A DNA stretch of 64,000 bases, from NCBI GenBank assembly GCA_039881145.1, contig JAYKKI010000004.1, positions 48,264,001-48,328,000 of the forward strand, written 5' to 3'. A program made the position numbers and the translations under genes. Under the pieces are notes generated by a model, which saw only the letters and a list, made by a program, of their open reading frames with translations, was not told the origin of the DNA and ran no database searches. Shown here in pieces: positions 44,400-54,960 of this stretch. The DNA is from Druceiella hillmani. Taxonomy: Eukaryota > Arthropoda > Insecta > Lepidoptera > Hepialidae. Every line of letters begins with the position of its first letter. Position 1 is the first letter of the stretch.

Positions 44400-46550
44400 T
44401 CAATCTCTTATGCATTCAAATTTCGTTCTAGGTAAGGCTTTCCTAAATAAATCTTGTCTCTACATAGATGATTCAATTCTATAGCGTTTTCAGGTAATTT
44501 TTCTGTAACAAATTTATATTTTATGGCTATTTGTTTAGCTTTTGAGAAACTCACTATTTCTTAGGTCACACAGTAACTGTTTCTCGCGTTTGCGCTGAAC
44601 CTGTCTGTTTATTTCTTGGTCTCAGAATCATGTTGAAAGATGTCGTACCCATCATTCTCATATTTGGTGATTATGAACTCTTGCATGATGAGGACTTGTT
44701 CCCAGATGTATATTTGTTATCAGAATCGCAGTATATAGCTATACCTTCGACTAATGTATTTTGGGAGCTTTCCGAAGCGAAAGATGTACTTGACTCGCAC
44801 TTTGACTCCGCGAGATTTACTGAAACTTGATTTATTTTAAGGGAATACTAATTTTTCCAAGAATACCGTCTCGTCTTTTTATTATAGTTCTTGAATTGGG
44901 TATTATGAATCTATCTAATGAATAATCTATCCCATTTTGGTTTTTACAATATCCGATAAAAATGACCTTCCTTGCACTGTGATCTCATTTCTTTACCTTT
45001 TCTTTTGGGAGATGAATCATAGCTTCACACATCAATGCTCCAAGATGACTAATGTTTGGTTTTTTTCCTCACCACGTCTCTTCTGGAGTTCTTTTTACCA
45101 GTGTTCGTGTTAAAGTTCGATTAGTAAAATAGGTGGCCGTATGCACTCTGTGCATACTGCGATGTAGCCCGTTACAGCTCTGGGAAATTAGCATCGAACA
45201 GCAAGCATTTTTATTTTTCAACCAGTATTCGGTTCATTCGTTTTGCTACTCTGTTTTGTTCGGATGTGTACTGGTGGTAATTTTTTGCGTGATCCCAGCC
45301 TTTTTTATGAACTCAGAAAATTCTTCATTTGTGTATATATGTGCTCGTAGTCTATGTGAATACATTTAATAATGCTATTAAATTGAGTTTCAACTCGGTT
45401 TTAAATTCTTTGAAATTTTATATTATCTCGCTTCAACAAGTGATGTAGTTTCCATCAGACTACAAACATTCGAGTGCACTAAGTCCAACACTTGTGTTTT
45501 ATAAACCTTTACATTTAAGAGGCAATCGGATTAGTTCGTCTTCTAGATATGTTACGCATACAAGTCCGTTATCCTTAATGGATAAATGCATACCGTCAGC
45601 ATTTTCTACAATTTTTCTAGGTCGTTGCAATTTAGATAACCCAGATGCTGGTACCACAGAAAAATATCCGATTTCTTAACATCCAATATATACGCTACAT
45701 TATTATATCCAGTATATTCAATCAGTACATATTGTTGATTAAAACTAGCAGTAGCTAACTTCATTACTTCTGTTTGTTATATGGCAACCTTTTTATTAAA
45801 TATTACTTTACTACCTTGTTTAATGTCTTGGCTAAACAATATACACCTAACATGATTTTAGTTTACTGACATTCATCATTTCAGTCATCAAGGCTCACTT
45901 AATCAAAGCCTTTTACCGAAAGTGGGTTTTCATCTGCCACTTTTATCGTCTTAATAGGCAATGCCATACCTGCCACTGAGTTGCGGTGGCTATTCGTGCT
46001 CTCGTGAGAAAAACGGTTGGGTTTTAATGTACATAGAGGTACTATACCTATCTCGGTATCATTAGATGAGTCGGTGAAAGCAATAGAGTAAATTAAATCC
46101 TCGTTTTTTCAATTCTTCTTTCGTTTTTGATTGGATCTGATTTCTGTTCTTACGTAACGGAATCTGTTAAAGTTGAAGCACTGGAGTTATTTCTGAAGAC
46201 GGTTTTTGTGTTTTTTCTCTCTTTGAAATACTAATAATAATAGGATTGTATGATTCTGGTGGACCATAGGATAGCATTGTTGCTAGTCACACATGGTCCA
46301 TCGTAAACCCGATGTTTAGAAGTATATGTGCCGTGGTTAATATTCTGCTCACGTAGTATTCTGAAATTTTCACATTCTGGAAGAGTTGTATACATATATT
46401 TAAGCAAATCCACTCGGCGTTATATCCCGACATCGAGGAAAGTACAACCCAGACTTCTTTTTCAGGCCGAGTTTCTTGAATGTGAACGTGAAACAATGTG
46501 TCAATTGACAAAATTATTTTTGTACTTGCCGTTAAATCTTCTTTAGAATC
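44400..46550 (-). pseudogene. Ty1/copia retrotransposon polyprotein, heavily deleted
   Basis: Read leftward, the domains keep copia order. Protease-end region: TIKVADENPLSVKGF (45905-45950), SKVIFNKKVA and KLATASFNQQYVL (45720-45818). GAG-pre-integrase: LWYQHLGYLNCNDLEKL (45609-45659). Integrase: FKEFKTE near 45410, TNEEFSEFIKKAGI near 45320, then TNRTLTRTLVKRTPEETW and the C-terminal LGALMCEAMIHLPKEKVKK (44989-45045). RNase H end: KQIAIKYKFVTEK (44461-44541) and ALPRTKFECIRD (44403-44438). The integrase D,D part, nearly all reverse transcriptase and most of RNase H are missing. Stops and frameshifts are many. 46130-46550 may be gag remains. Several plus-strand ORFs here are antisense shadows. 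Confidence 0.88.
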
Positions 46551-46854
46551 AATTAATTCACTATTTTCGGCAAAGTTTCACAATTCTTCATGTTTAAGGT
46601 ACATTTTCACGTCGAACTCCCACGTGGAATAATTATTGTGACTAGTCAACCTCTCAATTAAAAATAGTGAATTATTTGAAGATATTTATACCTTGCTTAG
46701 TTGGTGGTAGTTGGACAGTTTACAATTTCGTGAATTATATAATTATGGCAGCTTCTTTGGTTTTTAAATCTTGAACTATTTTGACGCTACGGCTATTGGG
46801 CCCATAACCTGTGACATCAATGTTGAGTTGGTGGAACCTGGTTTATGATTATTC

Positions 46855-47023
46855 TATAATCCTTGTAGTCTATAGTGGAAGGTATATAAACCGTAATACA
46901 GTCACTACATTTCCTTTCTCTGCTCGGTGACGCCGCAATTCTTGATGTCACCGAGTAGAGAAAGGAAATGTAGAGACGGTTTTACGGTCTATATACCTCC
47001 CACTATAGACTACAAAGATTATA
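46855..47023. mobile_element. Hairpin foldback element, 169 bp
   Basis: Long arms pair almost end to end: tataatccttgtagtctata ... ctctgctcggtgac against gtcaccgagtagagaaagga ... tagactacaaagattata, with a 15-bp loop (gccgcaattcttgat). A few mismatches and single-base gaps near 46890. No transposase and no clear target duplication. Confidence 0.85.
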
Positions 47024-47116
47024 CAGGAAGTAGCGACATTACTATGGACTAAATATTTAAACGTTTGCATTTATAATATTCTATTTCAGGATAAAAAGTA
47101 CTTCAGGATAAAAATC

Positions 47117-47221
47117 ACTAATCCAACTGATTTCTGTAAAACTTAGAATACACATAGCTTGTACACTTACATAATACAAACTATGTGTATTCAAAGTTTT
47201 ACAGAAATCGATTGGATTAGT
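47117..47221. mobile_element. Hairpin foldback element, 105 bp
   Basis: actaatccaactgatttctg...cacatag pairs with ctatgtg...cagaaatcgattggattagt around a small loop (cttgtacacttacataatac). Only 93 bp from the preceding, unrelated hairpin. Confidence 0.85.
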
Positions 47222-48010
47222 CAGGCTTGAAAGGAAGACAAATAAATAATGTCATTTTTGCACGTATAAAATTACTAATTGGGTATTTGACTATTTTTTT
47301 TTTATTTCGTTAATTATAATTTCGAGGTACAAACTGATAAAGAGTGAAAATTTTTTTAATAATCTTAAAAATTTATCAAGTTATAAAAGTTTAAATTTAA
47401 CCTTTAGATAAGGACGGCAATACTGTGTTGTGAGATCATTTTGAATATTGCACATTATATTCTACAAGAGGAAAAGAGACAGGGATATAACCAGCTCTAT
47501 CCGTATCTTCAAATTTAGAAGCTTACAACTGGCTTATTTTTCAATAAATTTTTGAATTTTTTTTAAGATAAGGTTTTTAATTAACTTATATTTCACAATA
47601 TTCAAAATTTAGAATGCGCCAATTACTGTATTAGGATAGTAGTAATGTTCCTATATCATCTCGTATTCAATATAAGTTTTTCCAATAAAATTTATAATAT
47701 GAGATATCGACTTTAATTTACTTCATTTCCACACGAGAAGAGCGTTAAGTTAACGCGAAATTTGATTTATCGTTTTCTTACTAATAATAGCCTGGAGCTT
47801 TATCGTACCTGCGGGTGTATACTTCCTTTATTATCGACTAACGCGCCAGCCGCGAGTTTTGACAATAGATATAATTACAACTTGGATAATTTTACAAATA
47901 ATCGACATTTAATATAGCTTTTTGAAATATTTATTATAATCCAAACTTGCATTTGGAAAATGAAATGCATCTCCGTCCATTGGTCTAAACGTACATACGA
48001 AAGTGCCCAT
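47222..48010. other. AT-rich non-coding stretch
   Basis: Nothing recognised. Confidence 0.5.
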
Positions 48011-48548
48011 TTCGCGTTTTTTTATTAATATTACTTAAATATCAAATATTTTTTTCGCATATTGATATATCTAAGTAACCCTATAAATTTACATTAGTTA
48101 GTTATAACTAATCAAACGTTATGTACCGTTTGTACGCATCACACACTATAGGTAGTACATACCAAAGGTTGCCATTTGTTGACCGATTTTAGTAATTATT
48201 TTCCATCAATTGGAACGCTTATAAGGTTACTAATTTTCATTTATTGACAAATAGATAATCAAATAATTTGACAAATAGATTAATTTTCGTAGACAATTTT
48301 CTACAGAAATTCCTTTTTTCATACTCGGAGACTTTTTTCGGCAGAATAAGCTAATCATCTTGCTCTTTTCTTGATTTTTTGCTCTCTGCTGGTTTTTTAT
48401 TAGGTACATTACCAAAAAATGAAATACCTTATTAATTTTCACTTATTTATTGGTTATAAATAACTAATGTAAATTTATATGGCTACTTAGATATTCAATA
48501 AGCAAAAAAAATATTCAATATTTAAATAATGTTAATAAAAAATGCGGA
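48011..48548. mobile_element. Non-autonomous DNA element with about 100-bp TIRs
   Basis: The left end ttcgcgtttttttattaata ... acattagttagttataac (48011-48110) is matched by the reverse complement of the right end gttataaataactaatgtaa ... ttaataaaaaatgcgga (48453-48548), with about 85-90 percent agreement by eye. The interior (about 340 bp) has no transposase. The 70-codon minus ORF inside is lysine-rich and unrecognised. Ends do not match a superfamily that I can name. Confidence 0.82.
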
Positions 48549-49107
48549 TTGTGCTTTTTTGGTATTACCAGAGATTATTTGAAAAAATATATAATTCCTA
48601 AGAAAAATAACCTTTCAAGGATCAAAAGGGATTAATTGATTGGGACTTAGTACGTTTTAATTTCTTTAGCAGTTTTAATAAAATAAACATCAATAATTCA
48701 AATTAGAGTCATTTTGTATCCTAGAGTAATGTTATATCTTTCTGAAACTTCTTATCTCATGTCTTCGTGTAAATAAATTTAAATATCGTCACGAAATTGC
48801 GTGACGAAAGCAACGAGGCCAAAGTGGGAATAATGCTCTAGTCTACAGTCGAGATTTATATAAATACCTTTCCAAGTGACGTCTTTTCTCTAAAACACTG
48901 CTTAGTGCGTAAACTAGAAAACTGTTTAGTGCGTAAACTTGTTTATTTTAAAATTATCAATGAAAAGAAAAATAATAAAAAACATTAAGAGTATAAGTCC
49001 CAAAAGTAACGTTATTAATCTTAATCTCAGTTGCTAATATTAAAATAAAAGTATTCAATCAAACAAATACATTCTTAAATTCAATCACATTAATTCATGT
49101 ATTTTGT
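48549..49107. other. AT-rich non-coding stretch
   Basis: Contains a 20-bp near-duplication (cttagtgcgtaaact / tttagtgcgtaaactt) at about 48900-48945; nothing else recognised. Confidence 0.45.
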
Positions 49108-49160
49108 AACACACACATACACAAGAGCGCGCACGCGCACACACACACACACATATATAT
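49108..49160. repeat. (CA)n/(CG)n microsatellite
   Basis: cacacacatacacaagagcg followed by cgcacgcgcacacacacaca and a short TA run. Confidence 0.95.
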
Positions 49161-49239
49161 TCGATTGGCTAATAACTTTTTAACTCCGAGTTGCTGTCAA
49201 TAACTTTTATTAAAAATTGTATATATTACACTAAATTAT

Positions 49240-49880
49240 TATCTATTATTTATCGCCATCTAGTTGGCAGTGTTGATATGCCTTTCTTGTAAAATTCTTT
49301 TCATTCAAAAAACTGTGCGAAGTCGTTTTATAGATATTTTTAACGCCGAATTTTCTTCATGTAAATGGTTACTTAGGACCCTGAATAAATGGTAATTAGA
49401 GGGCGCAATGTCCGGCGAATATGGTAGATAAGTGAGTAGAATCCGGCCGAGCTCCTCTAATTTATCACGAGTATATTTTACCCCATGTAGTTTAGCATTA
49501 TATGTGGAAAATAAACTCGATCCTGTTGACTACTCAATTTATTAGCTAATCGGTCCAATCGTTTAGATATCTGAATTAATTGTAATCCTCTGGAAACAAC
49601 TCCCAACGAATAATGCTCTTGACATTCCACTAGCAGCTTAGCATCTCTTTTTGGCACTTATTTCAGCAGTAGGTATCCACACACCATATTTTGAAATTTT
49701 TCCCACTTCGTCAAAATGTGTTTTTATAGTATCATGACTGCAGTGTAGCTCATCTGCCAATTGACGAGTCGTCAGTCAAGGATCTTCCTCAATTAGGCGG
49801 CGTATTCGTTGAACGGCGTCGTGACCCAAACGAAATTCGTAAACTAATAGAATCCGTATTTTATATCGATTTAAATCCAT
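49240..49880 (-). pseudogene. mariner-family transposase, internally deleted
   Basis: Reading leftward from the ATG at 49880: MDLNRYKIRILLVYEFRLGH (the usual mariner N-terminus), then RLIEEDP, stop, LTTRQLADELHCSHDTIKTH and FDEVGK (49700-49785), the second helix-turn-helix part. After stops and frameshifts come QDRVYFPH (in place of the catalytic HDNA segment), then RDKLEELG and YSPDIAPSNYHLFRVLSNHL (49383-49421), the hallmark YSPDLAPSDYHLF with the third acidic position region. The segment between the two helix-turn-helix parts and the first catalytic aspartate region are deleted. Intact relatives are about 340-350 residues. Ends near 49164 (ggctaataactttttaactc) and 50020 may be decayed TIRs. 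Confidence 0.88.
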
Positions 49881-50562
49881 TATCTTTTATGTAATTCACT
49901 TAAAGCTTCGGCGCAGACTGTGGCCTACTTATATACCCAACAGTAAAACCTCCTAAAAGTTTCGAGAATCTTTCTAAAAAAGTCCCGAAGTTGTGGTTAA
50001 AAACTTACGAATTGCTTAAAGAGGGGTCCATAATTAAATATTCTTGCTATAATGTACGTAAATAAGATAATATATTTGTCGGTATGTTCGTTATTTAACA
50101 AACCTAAAACCTCGCAAAAAGGGAATAATGTTATGTATTTCATCGATGTGTAGTGATTAATGAAGTAGTAATAATAAATATTAAAGTAGTTTACTATAGT
50201 TTGCCAAATTATCAAAATAGTAAAGTCTGCATATTTCTATAGGTCTTGATACTTCTAGTAAAAATAAATCAAGAAAAGAACAATAGTGCAGCCACTTATT
50301 TAATTTATAAAATAGCCTTTACGAGTTCGAGACATAATTTAAATCATGTTAAAATAAACAAAAAATTATAATAAACATAATTTAAATCAATTTAGCAACA
50401 TCTAATTTAGTATACGTAAAAGAATCACTATTTTTGGGAAATAATATACTACAAAGCGACTCAGAATTTGTGAGTAAAAATATCTTAAAAAACCTTTAAA
50501 TATTAAGTTAAAAAAGGTGAGCATAATAGGTTTTGAAATTTTGAAATTTTGAAAACAAAACA
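49881..50562. other. Non-coding stretch
   Basis: The first part is probably the 5' non-coding region of the mariner relic. Otherwise AT-rich; minus ORFs 49997-50215 and 50402-50602 are unrecognised. Confidence 0.4.
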
Positions 50563-50707
50563 TTGATTGAATATATTTGGCGTTAATTTTGTAGAAATTC
50601 ATTATTCACAATTAAATGAAACTACGTGATGTAGTATTATTTCTAACTTCTTTAATTTCTTTAACCATGACCTAGGTTTCGTTGTATCACAACATCTTGA
50701 GGTGGCA
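50563..50707 (-). mobile_element. Foldback element, copy 6 (truncated)
   Basis: Family tail and left arm complete up to ggtggcaaag; the whole right arm is missing. The minus-strand hammerhead-like motif (50664-50705) has CTCAAGA in place of CTGAAGA, which should abolish function, and CATGG for CGTGG. No target duplication seen. Confidence 0.85.
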
Positions 50708-52440
50708 AAGATCCCACTTTTGAAACTTTTGAATATGTTGAGAAATATTTATAAAAGAAATAGTGAGCAAAAAGGACTTTTAATAATTTCAACCTTCATT
50801 CAAACATATTTAAAATTACTTGAACCTTAAATAACCAACAATTTAACACACCTCATTTGCGAAGGATCAATTACGATTATTGGGATTAAATTTAAACTAC
50901 CATATTTTTAGCGCGACATAAAATGGCTCGTTTATGTTGTAGCCAACAAAAAAATTAATCATGCATTTTTGCAGGTGTTGAGAACATTGAATCGCAGTTT
51001 AAATAATTTATTACTGGACTACTTGAGTTATATTTTCATATTTTTTTCTAATTAATTGTACCAAAAAAGCGCTTAGGGTAGGTAATTTGGGAATATTTTT
51101 TATCGAAGTTTTGTAACGTCAAAACTAATTAAATAATATTTAATGCAAAAAATTTCTCAGTGAAAAAAACCAGAGAATTGTTCCGCTCAAAGTATGAAGT
51201 TATATCAGTTTTATAGATTAAAATTTATGATTTCAATGTCAGATTTTTTAAACACTGAAGTTATTTACCATAGAAAGTCCTTCTAGTCTTAACGATTTTA
51301 CGGCTGGCTGGTTCATTTATACACCAGGCCATTTACGCTGTATTCCAAAAATAAAAACATACTAATAATAAATACCTATTTACACAATAACAACATTTTC
51401 ATTTTCCACCAGGTCTAGCAATTTATTAAGATGAACATACTAGTAGAAAAAATAATTAGAAACAAAATATTTATATGACTTTCAGTCTTCAATAATTTAT
51501 ATTTTTGCCTTTTACTCTATTAAATAAACAATTATGTATGGCGAATTCATTAATTCTGAAAAAATAACTCGCTTGTAATTAGGATAATCAATATAACTTA
51601 TTTACAGGATTACATTTTACTTGATACTATTACGATAAAGCTAGTACATTCTAAAATAATTTAAAAAATGTTATTAATTACAATTTAATTATTGGTGCTT
51701 TTATAAATATTATGTAATTTATTTTTTAATCAATCCCTTTGTGGAATCCCTTTCTCCCAGGAATTTGTCATCAAACAAATAAATATAATGGGAAATTGTG
51801 TTAACTATTACCATACATTCATCTCAAAAATGTTAAAATCTAATACTTCTAACTAACATTATAAAGGCTAAAGTGTGTTTGTTCGCTACCTAATAACTCT
51901 ACAACTAAGTCACGAATTGATATTATATTAATATGCTTGTAGTTCGTATAGCAAAGTAACGTGTAGATTATTATTACTAATGGCTTTAACTGCGTGAAAT
52001 ATCAATAGCTAGAAAAGTATGTTTAGATGATTATTATACATTTATGTCTAAACAGATGGATAGATGTTCGTTAGAATTAATATATTTCTTTATTAATTCT
52101 AATGAACATATTAATTCTAACGAACATATTAATGCGAAACATTATTTCTATAAATTATGTTATCAAACTCGATGTTTCTTATTGAATAGTTACCATTTAT
52201 TACTACAATGTGCTAATAGATGGAGCAATGTGGGTATTAATATTTTAATATTATTTATAAAAAAATATTGTGATAGTTTCACCAATCCAGAGTTCAATTC
52301 CGCCAATCGAAGAAGAGTGAAGAGAGAAGTCGTGGGCAAAATTATTAATCTAAAAAGGTTAAAAAAATCCGTCGGCGTTATAATATAACAAAATGTGACA
52401 TAGATAGACCAGTCGAGAGGATTTTAATTAATTCGTAGGT
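50708..52440. other. AT-rich non-coding stretch
   Basis: No gene recognised. A local triple word (attctaa(t/c)gaacatatta) lies at 52075-52130. The 114-codon ORF at 52044-52388 runs through it and has no family features. Confidence 0.45.
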
Positions 52441-53170
52441 GATAGGGTGCATCTAGTCGTGATGAGAAATGAGAAAGATTACTGTTCGATGAACGCGTAA
52501 TAATGAAACGAATAGGCTATAATTGACATACAAAGATATATAATTTTGATATATAAAGTCCATTACTCGAGAGGGTTTTAAATAATTAATAAGTACAATA
52601 ATATTCATATGATGTTGATGAGAAATGTGAAAGATTGCTGTTCTCTGAATGCGTAATAATGAAACAAATAGACTACAATATAATAGTGTGATGTTCAAAT
52701 GCCATTAATAGAGAGTATAAAATCATGTTGACCCAATCATGATAATAAGTGTGAAAGATTGCTGTTCTCTGAATATGTAATAATGAAACAAATAGACTAT
52801 AATATAATAGTGTGATATACAAATGCCATTACTAGAGAGTGTAAAATCGTGTTGACCCAATCATGATAATAAGTGTGCAAGATTGCTGTTCGTTGAATAT
52901 GTAATAATGAAACAAATAGACTACAATATTATAGTGTGATGTACAAATGCTATTACCAGAGAGTGTAAAATCGTGTTGACTTAATCATGACAATAAGTAT
53001 GAAAGATTGCTGTTCTCTGAATATGTAATAATGAAACAAATAGACTGCAATATAATAAAGTGTGGTGTAAAGAGGTCATTACCCGAGAGTCTTTTAATTA
53101 ATTTGTAGGTCGTGTTACCTGATCATGACGGGAAATGTGAAAGATTGCTGTAAAGAAGAATGCGTAATAA
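52441..53170. repeat. Tandem array, about 124-bp unit, 6 copies
   Basis: The word gattgctgtt (or gattactgtt) occurs at 52477, 52633, 52757, 52881, 53005 and 53143. The four central units are exactly 124 bp apart; the outer ones are 156 and 138. Each unit has gtaataatgaaacaaataga and a cgtgttgacccaatcatgat stretch. Minus ORF 52453-52698 is a shadow. Confidence 0.92.
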
Positions 53171-53299
53171 TGAAACTATTAATTGGTAGGTGTGACAGTG
53201 TTCACCTGATCATGCTAAGAATTATTGCTGTTATTTGTAATATGACATACAGATCAATCAAATTAAGAAGATTGCTTATTAAAGCTGCAAACAGCTTTT

Positions 53300-53720
53300 T
53301 ATAGTGTCATTGACATGGCGCAATAGAGGAAAATATTTGCTCGATCACGATTTTCCCAAGCGAGAGAATGGCTGTGAAAGAGAAGGTGAGATATATCGTG
53401 GTGCTATAAATAGCTCCCCCTCTTATTGTAATGTTCCAGAAATTAGGATCGAGGCAAAAAAGTACGCGCCGACGAATTTACAAATCGCCTTTTGCAACAT
53501 AACGTCGAAAACAATTTCGTGATATCGTTTGCATAAAAAGGCCATGATCGGCGGGCGGAACGTTTGAAGGTATAAAAGTTTACATATTTTTTGGGGCCGG
53601 TCTTCTTCTTTTATTTTCGCACTCCGTCCCCTCTTATCCCCTCCGTTGCTCGTTACTGAAACAACTTCCGTCCGTTTGAGGGGGCGTTTGGTAATTAGAA
53701 CTGTTCATTTTTGTTTTCGA
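53300..53720 (+). promoter_or_regulatory. GC-richer islet with a TATA box; possible promoter or conserved element
   Basis: A sharp rise in G+C over about 400 bp. It contains gcataaaaaggccatgatcg, gcgggcggaacg, a TATAAAAG at 53571-53578 and, 20-45 bp downstream, pyrimidine-rich gtcttcttcttttattttcg and cactccgtcccctctta. A start site near 53600-53612 would be well placed. GCCAT (the Pho core) occurs once. The 72-codon ORF at 53304-53522 has no family features. No donor site or coding exon is evident downstream, so the assignment is tentative. Confidence 0.35.
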
Positions 53721-54259
53721 TATATTCGTGCTAAGTCAGTGCCAGCGGTTTTATTGGTTTGTGTTGTAACTAGCGAAAAATTTTGCTCTGACTATTATCT
53801 AAATATTGATTTATTTCTTTAAAAATATACTTTTTTATTAAATTATAATCCTGACTAGTTCTAACTACAAATGTTTTTTTGACTTGCTTTCACCAACTAC
53901 TCAATTTATCTCCATATAATTTTGCACACATACAACGTGTGCCACGGAAATAACTTTAGGCTACGTTTATGGCTATTTTTATATTTTTGATAAAGAAAAA
54001 TTAAGTACTATAAGCGGTCAATATCGTGTATATTAAATCCCACAATCTCAAGCCACAACCACATGGATGAACCGTAAGTAATAGTCAGTATCGAAATAAA
54101 TGAGACATATAGCGTCTATAATACAAACTACGTTATTAGCTAACGTTACCGCTGACTCTGGAATTGATATTAAAAATGATATATTATAATTTTATTTAAT
54201 TCTTTGCGTACTTCCACGAATTTCAAAATATTGTTTAAATGATTTTTTATTTGCTATTT
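53721..54259. other. AT-rich non-coding stretch
   Basis: Nothing recognised. Confidence 0.45.
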
Positions 54260-54960
54260 TCAATCATTTAAATTGATTTGTGATTTTAAAGTCCCGTTTC
54301 TTAAAAAGTAAAAACGAAATGATTATGGACGGCCATCTAACATTTACGTCTCCAGTGACTGCCTGTCCGCATATCACGATTGTTTTTAAGTGTCTACTAT
54401 TGCCAAGAACTTGAAATTTGGCTCAGTTGTGGTTTTTTGGAAATATTTCTATTTTTATCAAGAATAGGGGTTTGAAAGTAGTGCAACAAGGGCGATTGAA
54501 AGATTATGTGAAAGGGATTTACTTATGCGTTCCCATACTATCTTTTTTTTAATTTAAGTTACTTAGTTTTTGATTTATGGCCAAAATACCCCAAAACATC
54601 ATCCCCGCTCTCTTTGAAGTCTGCAACCTGAAAAATCTAAAATAATTCAGACTCATAAAAAGTATATTGTAAGAAAAATAAAACGAAGTTCCCGATAATT
54701 CTAGTTTTTGAGAAAATACACATTGAAAATATTTGTTATAATCATTTTATTATATTATAAAATTGTAATTTGTTTCTTTCCCACGTCCCTTAATTTTTCG
54801 GCACGGCAAATTGGCAGGTCCTAATTCCTAATTTTCAACATAACACTATTTCTACATTAGCAAAATCCATCTTATATTAATGAAGTTACAGACACAGAGA
54901 CGGACAAACAAATTATATCATATAATATACCCTTTTCACCTTTTGTAGTAAAACGAAAAT
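54260..54960 (+). repeat. Dispersed-repeat remains (two parts)
   Basis: 54285-54440 carries aaagtcccgtttcttaaaaa, ggacggccatctaac, gactgcctgtccgcat and aagaacttgaaatttggct. 54785-54935 carries ttttcggcacggcaaattgg, caggtcctaattcc and agacggacaaacaaatt. Both resemble the insect dispersed repeat at 34552; decayed. Confidence 0.4.

Noticed and set aside
45133..46546. Plus-strand ORFs at 45133, 45494 and 46328
   Set aside because: They are antisense to the copia polyprotein relic, whose minus-strand reading matches known domains in order.
48011..48548. Origin of replication or viral inverted repeat
   Set aside because: Long matched termini with a unique interior are better explained by a transposable element; no viral gene is present.
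52044..52388. 114-codon ORF
   Set aside because: AT-rich, contains an internally duplicated NEHINSNEHIN derived from a local DNA repeat, and shows no family features.
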